IMG/VR virus record: IMGVR_UViG_3300046010_004814
Span: 1 to 24,019 of that record
Direction: 5' to 3' (one strand)
Length of the DNA stretch: 24,019 nt
Origin: a virus
The notes under the pieces: model-generated
What the model saw: only the letters and a program-made list of their open reading frames with translations
Database searches by the model: none
What the model was told of the DNA's origin: nothing
Part shown: positions 7,102 to 14,732 of the stretch, piece by piece
Layout of the letters: each line of letters opens with the position of its first letter
How positions within the stretch are numbered: the first letter of the stretch is position 1
Program-made: the position numbers and the translations under genes

Positions 7102-7660
7102 GCCTGTCACGGTGACTGAGGCGAAGGCACACTGCCGCGTCGATACCTCTACAGACGATGCCTACATCGGCACGCTGATTACGGCGGCGCGTGAGTGGGT
7201 TGAGGAATACCTCGACCGGGCGTTGGTGCACCAGCAGTACGTCATGCGGCTGGATTCGTTTCCCTACGAGTTTGAGCTGCCACGCCCGCCAATGGCGACA
7301 AGCGGCACGACCACAGCCGTGGCTGTCACCTACACGCTGGGCGACGATTCCACGGCAACGCTATCGGCCACGCAGTACCGGGTTGACCGAAACTCGACGC
7401 CCGGCGTGGTGCGGCAGCTGCGTGCGAACACCTGGCCAGCGAACCTGGACGACCAGAACGCCGTGACCGTCACGTGGTGGGCCGGCTACGGGGCGAGCGG
7501 CACGAGCGTCCCTGCGGCGATCCGGCACGCCATCCTGATGCTGGTGGCTCACTGGTATGAAAGCCGGCAGGCTACCGTTGCCACTGGTGCCGTGCCACAG
7601 GATGTGCCGTATGGCGTCAAATCCCTGCTCGACTCGCAACGTTGGGGCTCCTACCGATGA
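7058..7660 (+). CDS. Head-tail connector protein (gp6-like)
   Basis: A 200-residue protein with the typical gp6-like start: VEPVTVTEAKAHCRVD, then DDAYIGTLITAAREWVEEYL and RALVHQQY. This N-terminal helical part docks under the portal. The C-terminal helix IRHAILMLVAHWYESRQA and the end VPYGVKSLLDSQRW are also characteristic. The connector ring extends the portal channel after packaging. Start GTG 7058 has GAGGA (7046-7050) at 7-nt spacing. It ends with an ATGA overlap to the next gene. Confidence 0.85.
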   Translation: MRYRSLTRTTAPAVEPVTVTEAKAHCRVDTSTDDAYIGTLITAAREWVEEYLDRALVHQQYVMRLDSFPYEFELPRPPMATSGTTTAVAVTYTLGDDSTATLSATQYRVDRNSTPGVVRQLRANTWPANLDDQNAVTVTWWAGYGASGTSVPAAIRHAILMLVAHWYESRQATVATGAVPQDVPYGVKSLLDSQRWGSYR

Positions 7661-8079
7661 GCAACGTATCCGGCACGATTTCCGTAAACGTCGAGTTCCG
7701 CGACACGACCACGTCTAGCGGCGTGCAGTCGCTGAAGACTGTCACGCTGCGAGACGCTACGGAGTACACGTCTGGGAAGGTAGCCATCATCACCGGCACG
7801 GCTGGCACGTCTGCCGTGAACCTGGGAACGCTCGGAACCACCACATACAGGAACGCCAGCGGCAGCGTCGTTTCATTTAGTGCGGTGACGCGGCTGGCGT
7901 TTTCATGGAGCGGCAGCGGCGAGCGTGCTTTGAACGACCAAGTCGACACGTTTTTCGTTCTGCGTTCTAAGGCTGGCAGCGTGGCCGTCACAGATGTGCC
8001 TGCTTTTACTGTTGGCCCTGAGATCAGCGATGGTCTGGGCACAGGCACATACACCATTGTGCTATACGGCCCGACATGA
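7657..8079 (+). CDS. Hypothetical virion protein, beta-rich
   Basis: A 140-residue protein, Ser/Thr/Val-rich with short strand-like repeats (GTISVNVEFRDTTTSSG, TVTLRDATEYTSGKVAII, TVGPEISDGLGTGTYTIVLY). ATG 7657 overlaps the connector stop in ATGA; an upstream start at 7642 adds only five residues. It sits between two connector genes, so a structural role at the neck is likely. I recognise no family. The mixed acidic and small-residue composition resembles the head protein at 5608, but I see no clear sequence match. Confidence 0.55.
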   Translation: MSNVSGTISVNVEFRDTTTSSGVQSLKTVTLRDATEYTSGKVAIITGTAGTSAVNLGTLGTTTYRNASGSVVSFSAVTRLAFSWSGSGERALNDQVDTFFVLRSKAGSVAVTDVPAFTVGPEISDGLGTGTYTIVLYGPT

Positions 8080-8393
8080 TTGACCCCGGCAAACTCCGCG
8101 AGCGGGTGACGGTGCAGCAATCGTCTGCGTCACGGAACAGCCTCGGCGAAGCGGTGCTGTCGTGGAGCGACTTCGCCACGGTGTGGGCGAGCGTGGAAGG
8201 CGTGAGCGCCCGTGAAGCCCTGGCGGCTGGCCAGCAGGACACCACGATTACGCACCGTGTGCGGCTGCGCTACCTGCCTGGCCTGACGCAGCGAGACCGT
8301 TTTTCGTGGCGGTCCCGCACGCTGAACATCGTTAGCCTGCTCGAGTACGACAACCGGGCCGAGCACGTTGCCATCTGCGAAGAGGTGACGTGA
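8076..8393 (+). CDS. Head-tail adaptor / closure protein
   Basis: A 105-residue protein with the characteristic head-closure pattern: MIDPGKLRERVTVQQ, then SLGEAVLSWSDFATVWASVE and SAREALAAGQQD, followed by ITHRVRLRYLPGLTQRDRFSW and LNIVSLLEYDNRAEHVAICEE. This family (SPP1 gp16 / HK97 gp7-like) plugs the portal after packaging. ATG 8076 overlaps the upstream stop (ATGA at 8076-8079), and the end overlaps the next gene by one base. Confidence 0.9.
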   Translation: MIDPGKLRERVTVQQSSASRNSLGEAVLSWSDFATVWASVEGVSAREALAAGQQDTTITHRVRLRYLPGLTQRDRFSWRSRTLNIVSLLEYDNRAEHVAICEEVT

Positions 8394-9037
8394 TGGCTGG
8401 CGGCGTGGACATTACGGTTGAGTTCCCCGAGCTTGCAGCCATTCGCACGGCGTTCACACGGCTGCCAAAAAACCTGTCTGCAAAATACATGGCTGCCGCA
8501 TTAGGCCAGGCTATCGACCCAGGCTTCAAGCTACTAAAGACGCTGACGCCGAAAGGACCGACCGGCAACCTGCGGCGAGCGATCCGCAAGAAAACAAAGC
8601 GGTACACAAAGACTGGCTCGGGCGTCGCGCTGGCGGGATTTACGGCCGCACCAAAACGCAAAGGCAGCGATGTCAAATCAAACGAGAAAGGCCAGCATCA
8701 AGGCTTTCTGGAGTTTGGCACAAAGCGTCGCAAGACCAAACGCAACATTGCCAGCAGTTTTCGACGCAGCGGCCCCGTCCGCATCGTCGTGGCAAAGCGT
8801 TCCGGCAAGGTGACAACGAAACCAAAGCCGCCCAAAGGATTTGTGCGAGTCGTCAAAAAAGGCGACACCGTGGATCTCGGTGAATTTCCGATCGGCGGTA
8901 AGGCTGGCGTGCCACCAATTCGCACCGCATTTGAGCGAACGCGCACGCAGATTTCCGCCAAGCTTAATTCCGAAATGACGAAGGCGCTTAACAACGCCAT
9001 CAAAGAAATGGCCAGCCCGTTTAGAAGAGGCCTGTAG
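8393..9037 (+). CDS. HK97 gp10-like tail completion protein
   Basis: A 214-residue basic protein (rich in Lys/Arg). It shows the gp10 pattern: an N-terminal segment VDITVEFPELAAIRTAFTRL, then LGQAIDPGFKLLKTLTPKGP and TGNLRRAI, a GFLEFGTKRR core, and a C-terminal PIRTAFERTRTQISAKLNSE with KALNNAIKEM. It joins tails to filled heads. I chose ATG 8393, which overlaps the adaptor stop and has AGAGG seven bases upstream. The central Lys-rich stretch around residues 80-150 is longer than in HK97. Order adaptor-gp10-tail terminator supports the call. Confidence 0.85.
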   Translation: MAGGVDITVEFPELAAIRTAFTRLPKNLSAKYMAAALGQAIDPGFKLLKTLTPKGPTGNLRRAIRKKTKRYTKTGSGVALAGFTAAPKRKGSDVKSNEKGQHQGFLEFGTKRRKTKRNIASSFRRSGPVRIVVAKRSGKVTTKPKPPKGFVRVVKKGDTVDLGEFPIGGKAGVPPIRTAFERTRTQISAKLNSEMTKALNNAIKEMASPFRRGL

Positions 9038-9039
9038 CC

Positions 9040-9456
9040 ATGCCGCTCAAATCCCCAGAGTCTGTGCTGCGCACTGCCTTAGTCACGGACGCCGGCGTGG
9101 CCCTGCTGCTGGGCTCTCGCATTTACCCCGTGCTTGCCCCTGCGTCAGCGGCTCTGCCGTTTGTCACCTGGCGACGGTCAGCGATTGAGCGGGAGCAGAC
9201 GCTTGGAACGCCTGCTGGCATGCCTCGGGTTAGCGTGGAATACAGCATCTACGGCACCACCTACGAAGAGGCCCGCCGCGTGTCTGACGCCATGCGGCTC
9301 GTTCTGGATGGATACGGCGGCAGTTCCGACAATACGGAAGTGAAGCAAGCGTCGTTGGAAGACGAATCTGACGACTTTGTCCAGCTGGCTGGAGCGGATC
9401 TCCCGCCGGTCTATCAGGTGACGCAGCGTTACGACGTTTGGTGGAGCGAGGGATAA
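9040..9456 (+). CDS. Tail terminator protein (DUF3168, gp17-like)
   Basis: A 138-residue protein with the DUF3168 pattern: SPESVLRTALVTDAGVALLL, then GSRIYPVLAP, LPFVTWRRSAIERE, RVSVEYSIYGTTYEEARRVS and, near the end, VYQVTQRYDVWW. This family caps the tail tube when it reaches the length set by the tape measure. It begins 2 nt after the gp10-like gene. Gene order before the tube proteins is standard. Confidence 0.88.
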   Translation: MPLKSPESVLRTALVTDAGVALLLGSRIYPVLAPASAALPFVTWRRSAIEREQTLGTPAGMPRVSVEYSIYGTTYEEARRVSDAMRLVLDGYGGSSDNTEVKQASLEDESDDFVQLAGADLPPVYQVTQRYDVWWSEG

Positions 9457-9459
9457 GAC

Positions 9460-9837
9460 ATGCCATACACGCCCCATGACGGTTCCGGCACCACGTTTTC
9501 ATTTGCCGGCAGCACGTATACCGTCACAAGCATCACGTACAGCATCACCGACCAAGCCGCCGCCGATCAGATCGACGTTTCACACCTCGGGCAAACCACA
9601 GGGGCTACGGTGCTCACGCTGGCCCGTCCGCTCAAGGGCTCGGCTGGAGACACCGGCAAAGAAGTGACCATCGAATACTTGGCAGCCTCGGGCACGCCGA
9701 TTGCGCAGGGCCAGACAGGCACGCTGGCAATCACTGGTGGCATCACGCTGAGCGTCACTTCCACTTGCAAGTCTTCCAGCGTCACGCTGACTGTGAATGA
9801 CGCTGTCCGTGGCTCTGCCGCCTTCCAGGTGCCGTAG
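9460..9837 (+). CDS. Probable major tail tube protein
   Basis: A 125-residue beta-rich protein. Tube-like features are ITYSITDQAAADQIDVSHLG, then LARPLKGSAGDTGKEVTIEY and GQTGTLAITGGITLSVTST. This resembles the N-terminal substrate strand, the acidic loop and the beta-hairpin of siphovirus tube proteins. It starts at ATG 9460, three bases after the terminator stop, with GAGGGA upstream. It is short for a tube protein, so it may be a core-only version. The gene at 9855 is an alternative candidate for the same role. Confidence 0.6.
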   Translation: MPYTPHDGSGTTFSFAGSTYTVTSITYSITDQAAADQIDVSHLGQTTGATVLTLARPLKGSAGDTGKEVTIEYLAASGTPIAQGQTGTLAITGGITLSVTSTCKSSSVTLTVNDAVRGSAAFQVP

Positions 9838-9854
9838 CCCACAGGGAGCCTCCC

Positions 9855-10175
9855 GTGGCTAGCTACAGCACAAACGTTGCGGTCAGTTGGAACGGCACAC
9901 CGTTTGTCGAAGTCACGGGACTTTCGTGGACATACGGCGGCGGTGCTGTCAAAGGCCGTAGCGTCATTTGGACCGACGAGGCTGGCACGTGCAGCGTCGA
10001 GTGCCTTGGCACTGCGAACACGGCCACCAGCAACTACGGCGTACGTGGCGACCTAGCGATTAGTGGCGGCGGCCAATCCTTGACCAACAAGGCAGTATGG
10101 GAGTCGCTGAGCGTGGCGAACGAAGTGAACGGCGTCACCCGGTTCACCGTCACATTCAAACTTCTGGACAACTGA
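9855..10175 (+). CDS. Tail protein, second tube-like candidate
   Basis: A 106-residue protein rich in Ser, Thr, Gly and aromatic residues: NVAVSWNGTPFVEVTGLSW, YGGGAVKGRSVIWTDEAG and VNGVTRFTVTFKLLDN. The fold looks all-beta, and it directly precedes the tail chaperone gene, the usual place of the major tail protein. Start GTG 9855 is preceded by AGGGAG at 9843-9848. Whether this or the 9460 protein is the tube subunit cannot be decided from sequence; both may be virion components. Confidence 0.55.
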   Translation: MASYSTNVAVSWNGTPFVEVTGLSWTYGGGAVKGRSVIWTDEAGTCSVECLGTANTATSNYGVRGDLAISGGGQSLTNKAVWESLSVANEVNGVTRFTVTFKLLDN

Positions 10176-10178
10176 CCA

Positions 10179-10532
10179 ATGGGACTCAAAGAACAGATCA
10201 AAGCAGCAAGCGTTCGCAAGCCGCTGAAAGTGCACGTGAAAGAATGGAACCTTGACGTGTACGTGCGAGTGCTAAGCGTGGGCGAGCGTGATGCTTGGGA
10301 GTTGGCTTGGCTCGACATCCGCAACAAGGGCGTTACGAAGTTTGACAACTTCAGGGCGTTCTACCTTGCTCGCACTCTCTGCGACGAACACGGCGTGCGA
10401 CTCTATCAAGACAACGAATTGGAAGAGGTGGCGGCGCTTGATGGTGCCGTGATGGGTGAACTGTTCGATGTGGCACAGAAGCACAACAAACTCACGGAGG
10501 CGGACGTAGTCGAACTAGCCGGCGAGCTTTAA
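10179..10532 (+). CDS. Tail assembly chaperone, upstream part (gpG-like)
   Basis: A 117-residue protein that coats the tape measure before tube polymerisation. Features are MGLKEQIKAASVRKPLKVHV, then LSVGERDAWELAWLDIRNKG and FRAFYLARTLCDE, with a helical acidic C-terminus ELFDVAQKHNKLTEADVVEL. It lies between tube genes and tape measure, the conserved position of the G/GT pair. Its last codons are GAG CTT TAA; the +1 frame from AAC (10531) continues into the downstream T-like part. Most product should end here, and a minority may be the 219-residue fusion. Confidence 0.82.
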   Translation: MGLKEQIKAASVRKPLKVHVKEWNLDVYVRVLSVGERDAWELAWLDIRNKGVTKFDNFRAFYLARTLCDEHGVRLYQDNELEEVAALDGAVMGELFDVAQKHNKLTEADVVELAGEL

Positions 10533-10533
10533 C
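10524..10533 (+). promoter_or_regulatory. Probable programmed +1 frameshift site (CTT TAA C)
   Basis: The upstream chaperone frame ends GAG CTT TAA, followed by C. A peptidyl-tRNA on CTT can slip forward one base to TTT, and reading then resumes at AAC (10531). This is the arrangement used by prfB, CTT TGA C, including the slow stop context with C after the stop. A weak purine motif (GCGAG, 10522-10526) stands in the place of the internal Shine-Dalgarno. The downstream frame lacks a start with a ribosome-binding site, which supports recoding. Confidence 0.65.
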
Positions 10534-10839
10534 GCCAGGCCATCGCGGCGGTTCCTGTTCATGCTGGCCGGGCATCTCGGGATGACGGTCGGCGAGCTCG
10601 AGCAGCGGATGGACAGCCGAGAGCTGAGCGAGTGGCTGGCGTTTGCCCGCTACTACCAGCCGCTCGACAACTCATGGGCACAGATGGGTGTGCTGGCCAG
10701 TGCCATGCTGGCCCCGTACTCACGGCGTGGCCACGTTCCAAAGCCGGCAGACTTCATCCCAACCGAAGCAGCTCCGCAACACCAGACGCAGATACTCGAC
10801 GTTCTTTCCCAAATGAAGCGCGACCTAGACGGCAGATGA
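10531..10839 (+). CDS. Tail assembly chaperone, downstream part (gpT-like, via +1 frameshift)
   Basis: Frame +1 to the gpG-like gene. Reading from AAC 10531 gives NARPSRRFLFMLAGHLGMTV, then GELEQRMDSRELSEWLAFAR, which is the start of DUF4035-like tail chaperone T segments (RPSxRF, LGMTVxEL, MxSxELxEW). This homology begins upstream of the first ATG (10561). That ATG has no Shine-Dalgarno, so separate initiation would remove the conserved RPSRRF. The part contributes 102 residues and ends one base before the tape measure gene. In lambda the GT fusion recruits tail tube protein. Confidence 0.75.
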   Translation, partial: NARPSRRFLFMLAGHLGMTVGELEQRMDSRELSEWLAFARYYQPLDNSWAQMGVLASAMLAPYSRRGHVPKPADFIPTEAAPQHQTQILDVLSQMKRDLDGR

Positions 10840-10840
10840 C

Positions 10841-12163
10841 ATGAGCACAGCACTTGGATTGGCAATGCAGATCAGTGCCAACACGGCACAGCTGGCCCAG
10901 GCTGTGGCCGATGTGAATGCCAAGCTCGATTCAATGGGCGAGGCTGGCAAGAAGGCGTCTAGCGACCTCAGCACGCTGAAGAACATTGAGATTGGCAAGC
11001 TGGCATTGGGTGGCATCAGGGCCGCAACGTCTGCGTTTACGAGCCTGGCGACTTCCGTTACCGGGGCAGTCACGTCAATCACATCGTTTGCGTTAAGCGT
11101 TGGCGAAGAGCTCGACGCCTTAAACGACGTGGCCAACCGCACAGGCGTTGGCGTTGAAGCCTTGCAGGCGTACGCCAGGGCTGCAGCCGACACGGGCGTA
11201 AGCGTGGAATCTTTTGCCAAGCAGATTCAAAAACTGACCATTAACATCGGTAAAGCCACGCTTGACGACAAAGCACAAAAAAACTTTGAAGCGCTTGGCA
11301 TTGTCTTCGAGGAACTTAAGGCCGCCACGCCTGAGCAGCAGTTTGAGCAGGTAGTGGATGCCATCTCTCGCATTGCAGATCCGGCAGAGAGGGCAGCTCA
11401 AGCCGTAAAGTTCTTTGGCAAGGGCGGCATTGAGCTTGGCGAGTTGTTCACGCTCGGCCCTGGTGCGCTCACGAGCATGCGTCAGGAAGCCATTGCGCTC
11501 GGCCAGGTGGTCGATGCCGATGCCGTCAAGGCAATCGACAACATGAACGACTCATTCGCCGCCGTGTTCGCCACGGTCAAGGGACTGACCGGCGCGATCC
11601 TCGGCGAGCTTGCGGGGCCAATTAGCCAGATCGCCCAAGACCTTCTTGGCGTGATTAGGCAGGCCGGGCCGCAGCAAATTGCCCAGCAGGTGGCTCAGGG
11701 CTTGCTCGATTTCATCAAGCTGGCTGGCAATTCGTTCTTCAAATTAGCCGAGTTCATCGAAGCGTTTATCAAGAAGTTTGCCCCGATCCTCGGGCTCGAC
11801 ATTCGCAGCGAAGCCGAAAAGGAATTGGAGGCGCTTCGCAACAAGGAGGCCGGCACAACTCGGACGGTGACTATAGGCGGCCGGTCTGTTGTGCAGTTCA
11901 CGCCAGGCGAGCTGAGCACAGAAGAAAAGCAGCGGCTGGGCGACCTTGAGCGGCAGGTGGCGGCTGAAGCATCTGGAAGCGTGCTGCGGCAGTTCCAGGC
12001 CAACTTTAACGCAGCCATCGACACGGCATCCCAATCTCTTCAGCAACGCATGGAGGCAAACGCTGCCGAAGCGGGTCCAAACGCAGCCGAGGAAAGACAG
12101 GTTTCACTGCTTGAGCAGATCAACCGCAACGGCCAAGTTGGCACCGTGGAGATCCTGAACTAG
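10841..12163 (+). CDS. Tail tape measure protein
   Basis: A 440-residue protein that sets tail length and is threaded into the cell at infection. It is mainly helical, with a hydrophobic stretch at about residues 53-90 (KLALGGIRAATSAFTSLATS onward). The tape-measure-like core is LNDVANRTGVGVEALQAYAR and ADPAERAAQAVKFFGKGG. The later region FIKLAGNSFFKLAEFIEAFI is amphipathic. Start ATG 10841 follows the chaperone stop by one base. The length is small for a siphovirus; at about 0.15 nm per residue it predicts a tail near 65 nm (general rule, inference). Confidence 0.85.
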   Translation: MSTALGLAMQISANTAQLAQAVADVNAKLDSMGEAGKKASSDLSTLKNIEIGKLALGGIRAATSAFTSLATSVTGAVTSITSFALSVGEELDALNDVANRTGVGVEALQAYARAAADTGVSVESFAKQIQKLTINIGKATLDDKAQKNFEALGIVFEELKAATPEQQFEQVVDAISRIADPAERAAQAVKFFGKGGIELGELFTLGPGALTSMRQEAIALGQVVDADAVKAIDNMNDSFAAVFATVKGLTGAILGELAGPISQIAQDLLGVIRQAGPQQIAQQVAQGLLDFIKLAGNSFFKLAEFIEAFIKKFAPILGLDIRSEAEKELEALRNKEAGTTRTVTIGGRSVVQFTPGELSTEEKQRLGDLERQVAAEASGSVLRQFQANFNAAIDTASQSLQQRMEANAAEAGPNAAEERQVSLLEQINRNGQVGTVEILN

Positions 12164-12165
12164 CC

Positions 12166-13050
12166 ATGGCCGTCATCGGATACCGCGAAGTTCTCCCGCG
12201 CACGTTCACGCATCGGTTTGGCGAAAGCCCGACCGCTGAGCGGAAATTCGTCGTAACGACTGACGCGCCGGAGTCGCACCAAACGCTGCTAAATGCGGTC
12301 GGGATTTTTCACGGTGCAAGCCACCCGGAATTCACCTACCTGCGTTGCACGGAAGGCAGCGTCACCGAGCCAGACCGGCAGCACGCCGAGATCACGTACC
12401 GCTACGAAGTGCCCAACGTAGGCACGGAAGACTACCAGCCCAACCCGCTGGCCCGCCGTGACGTGTGGTCGTTCTCCGTGTCAAGTGCCGCAGTGCCTGC
12501 CTTGTACTACTACCACGGCACTGGCAACGCCGATGTCCGCCCGCTCGTCAACGCTGCCGGCGACTACATCGAAGGACTGCAAGCCGTTGAGGGCGAGATT
12601 AAGGCGACGATCACCGGCAACCGCCCGACGTTTCCGCTGTCCATTGCTGGCAGCGTCACTAACTCCATCAACTCCGCGCCGTACCTTGGCGGCGCTGCAT
12701 ACACCTGGCTGTGCCAAGGCATCTCCGGCCAGCAGCAGCTCGAGGTGGTGAACGACGTTGAGGTGAAATACTGGAGCGTCAGCGTCGAGCTGGTGTATCG
12801 CTCGAGCACATGGGTAATGAAGATCCCGCACGTGGGCTGGCACTACATCACAGGCGGCAGCAAGACGAAATGCTGGGTGTACCAAGGCGAGGGCGGACAA
12901 AAGGAAAAGGTTGACGCCAGCGCGCCGCAACCGCTCACCGAATCCGGCAACATGAAATACCCAGGCAGCGAAGGCAACCCAGACCAGCTGCTGCGTCGCG
13001 TCCACCAGGCCATCGACTTCACAGGATACTTCGGCACCCCGCCGTTCTAA
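12166..13050 (+). CDS. Distal tail protein candidate
   Basis: A 294-residue protein following the tape measure by 2 nt, the slot where distal tail or baseplate-hub components lie. Composition is beta-rich with many aromatics: VIGYREVLPRTFTHRFGESP, ALYYYHGTGNADVRPL, YTWLCQGISGQQQLEVVND and WVMKIPHVGWHYITGG. No catalytic motif or named family is recognised. The C-terminal EGNPDQLLRRVHQAIDFTGY is well structured. Role as tail tip component is inferred from gene order. Confidence 0.6.
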   Translation: MAVIGYREVLPRTFTHRFGESPTAERKFVVTTDAPESHQTLLNAVGIFHGASHPEFTYLRCTEGSVTEPDRQHAEITYRYEVPNVGTEDYQPNPLARRDVWSFSVSSAAVPALYYYHGTGNADVRPLVNAAGDYIEGLQAVEGEIKATITGNRPTFPLSIAGSVTNSINSAPYLGGAAYTWLCQGISGQQQLEVVNDVEVKYWSVSVELVYRSSTWVMKIPHVGWHYITGGSKTKCWVYQGEGGQKEKVDASAPQPLTESGNMKYPGSEGNPDQLLRRVHQAIDFTGYFGTPPF

Positions 13051-13061
13051 GGAGCCAGCCC

Positions 13062-13430
13062 ATGCCAGACATCAACTACACCATCAACGCCCAGGTGCAA
13101 AAAGGCGCTCTTTCGCAGCAGTTCGCCGCGTCTGGCATCACTGCCGACATCGCCACGGCTGGAATGCTGGCCGTCACGCTGAACCTGACCACGAACGTGA
13201 CGCAGATCTCAACGGCCAACATGGGCAGCCTCGGCCTAGCGTTCGCCCGTTCGCTCGCCACCGAGACAACGCACACCGTCTCCTTTGGCCGTCTGGTCAG
13301 CGGCACTCTGCACGAAACCGTGCGGCTCAAGGCTGGCGAGGCTGCCATTCTTCGTCTGGCCTCTGGCGACTACGCAGCAAAGGCTGCCGTGGCAGGCTCC
13401 CGCCTGGTGCTCACTGTGCTCGAGGACTGA
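13062..13430 (+). CDS. Small tail-region virion protein
   Basis: A 122-residue protein, low in charge, with repeating beta-strand-like segments: MPDINYTINAQVQKGALSQQ, MLAVTLNLTTNVTQISTAN and RLVSGTLHETVRLKAGEAAI. It begins 11 nt after the upstream gene with a strong GGAG site at 13051-13054. A trimeric or ring-forming tail component is conceivable, but no family is recognised. It lies in a close tandem with 13433, suggesting they act together. Confidence 0.55.
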   Translation: MPDINYTINAQVQKGALSQQFAASGITADIATAGMLAVTLNLTTNVTQISTANMGSLGLAFARSLATETTHTVSFGRLVSGTLHETVRLKAGEAAILRLASGDYAAKAAVAGSRLVLTVLED

Positions 13431-13432
13431 CC

Positions 13433-13975
13433 ATGGCCCAGAAGCCAGACGGCAAGCCAGCCCGCACAGAGCGCGTCACGTTCACGAAGCCTGCCGCCGA
13501 GCGGATCGCCAAGGTGGTGCGAGCCGTCGAGGGCGGCGACCGTGACGCTGGCCCGCTGACATTTGGCAACCGTGGCGTGGGTGGTATCAGCGGCAAAGTG
13601 TTCCGCGTTTGCACGTTTACCGGCGCGTGGTCGATCAACGCCGAGAAAACGGTGACATTCAAGTATCAGACGGCTACGCCGAATACGGTTTCTGCCACCA
13701 ACCTGTTCTTCCCGCTGTCGGCACCAAGCACAACCACAGACTGCGCGATTGCCAAAGATGGCACCGCGTGGTTTCTCATCGACGTGCCCTTTGAAACGGC
13801 AACGGCGGTATTTGTTTCCGCCACGTCTTCCACAGCCGTTATGCGAGACGTGACGCTGTCGGCGTCTCTCAATACATCGGCATGCACGATAACGATAGGC
13901 AAGACGCTTGTAACCACTTCCGTTACGCTCGTGTCATCTACATTCACTTCCACCTTTGTGCGATTCAGGGTGTAG
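13433..13975 (+). CDS. Hypothetical tail-region protein, Thr/Val-rich
   Basis: A 180-residue protein. The first 60 residues are basic and helical (KPAAERIAKVVRAVEGGDRD); the rest is a Thr/Ser/Val-rich beta domain (SATNLFFPLSAPSTTTDCAI, TATAVFVSATSSTAVMRDVT). Two-part organisation with an N-terminal anchor and a beta domain recalls tail-tip or adhesin components, but this is inference. It starts 2 nt after the preceding stop and ends 2 nt before the Cys-rich gene, so it is part of one transcription unit. Confidence 0.55.
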   Translation: MAQKPDGKPARTERVTFTKPAAERIAKVVRAVEGGDRDAGPLTFGNRGVGGISGKVFRVCTFTGAWSINAEKTVTFKYQTATPNTVSATNLFFPLSAPSTTTDCAIAKDGTAWFLIDVPFETATAVFVSATSSTAVMRDVTLSASLNTSACTITIGKTLVTTSVTLVSSTFTSTFVRFRV

Positions 13976-13977
13976 CG

Positions 13978-14262
13978 ATGGCGTGTTGTTGTTCTGAAGG
14001 CAACGACGACGACTTGGGGGCGTGCTGCGGGCCAGACACATTTGTGTTGGCAGCAAATTGTTGCCCAGCTGAGGGGATAGTTATAGGCGAAACGCGCAGG
14101 CGTTGCAGAGATTCTACTCGTAAGGATTGTCGAGATTTTTGGGGCGGTCAGTTTTACCTAGGAAAAGTTTGTCCAGCTACGTCTAGCACCGAAAAATTTT
14201 GCAGCGGCTGCACAAATGGGTGCCTTGATTGCGGGCCATACCCCTGTAACCCATTACCATGA
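13978..14262 (+). CDS. Cysteine-rich protein with planctomycete-type motif
   Basis: A 94-residue protein with 15 cysteines (residues 3, 4, 5, 16, 17, 28, 29, 43, 51, 65, 75, 78, 82, 85 and 90). The central part CRDSTRKDC followed by WGGQFYLGKVC has the spacing C-x7-C-x4-GG-x4-G-x2-C, a pattern I associate with secreted planctomycete proteins (recollection, not searched). I see no signal peptide, so if disulfides form they would do so in the virion or after lysis; zinc binding is the alternative. Start ATG 13978 follows the previous stop by 2 nt. Codon use (many TGT, local A+T richness) differs from neighbours and suggests transfer from elsewhere. Confidence 0.65.
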   Translation: MACCCSEGNDDDLGACCGPDTFVLAANCCPAEGIVIGETRRRCRDSTRKDCRDFWGGQFYLGKVCPATSSTEKFCSGCTNGCLDCGPYPCNPLP

Positions 14263-14732
14263 TTACTTGCCACGTGCGGTATCTACAATTTGTGTGCTTG
14301 CAGCGCGGATACTCATTGGATGAGGTTATGCCGTGCGTTGTGTCGCGCGATGGCGACCAGTGGACCATTGACGTTGACCACCCAGCGTATCCACGCATGC
14401 GCAAGCCTGGGTATGTGCCGCCACCACTAATTCCGCACCCAGTACAGCCACAAAGCGGCCCAGGCACTGAACTGCGTTCGCTGTTGGCGGCGTTTGGAAT
14501 TACTTCTGAGGGCGACTGCCCATGTAACCGCAGGGCGATCTACATGGACCAGCAAGGCTGCGACTGGTGCGAAGCCAACATCGAAGAAATCGTCGGCTGG
14601 CTCCGCGAGTCGGCCGCCGAACGCGGCCTGCCGTTCCTTGACGCCGCCGCTAGGTTGCTGGTGCGACGGGCGATCAGCAACGCCCGCAAAGCGGAGGCCC
14701 GCCGTGCCAGAGGATCACAGCGTCACGATTGA
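14259..14732 (+). CDS. Hypothetical protein with CxC/CxxC zinc-like motif
   Basis: A 157-residue protein. An N-terminal domain of about 60 residues (YLQFVCLQRGYSLDEVMPCV, then DGDQWTIDVDHPAYPRM) is joined by a Pro-rich linker to a C-terminal domain. There CPCNRRAIYMDQQGCDWC (about residues 98-115) gives four cysteines placed like a zinc site. The remaining C-terminus is helical and basic (RRAISNARKAEARRARG). ATG 14259 overlaps the Cys-rich gene stop in ATGA, so the two are coupled. I recognise no family. Perhaps a virion or assembly protein given its position after the tail genes. Confidence 0.6.
   Translation: MITCHVRYLQFVCLQRGYSLDEVMPCVVSRDGDQWTIDVDHPAYPRMRKPGYVPPPLIPHPVQPQSGPGTELRSLLAAFGITSEGDCPCNRRAIYMDQQGCDWCEANIEEIVGWLRESAAERGLPFLDAAARLLVRRAISNARKAEARRARGSQRHD

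Noticed and set aside
10524-10560. -2 slippage (Mu type) for the tail chaperone
   Set aside because: The same frame could be reached by -2, but no repeated slippery stretch precedes the stop, whereas CTT-T gives a direct +1 re-pairing.
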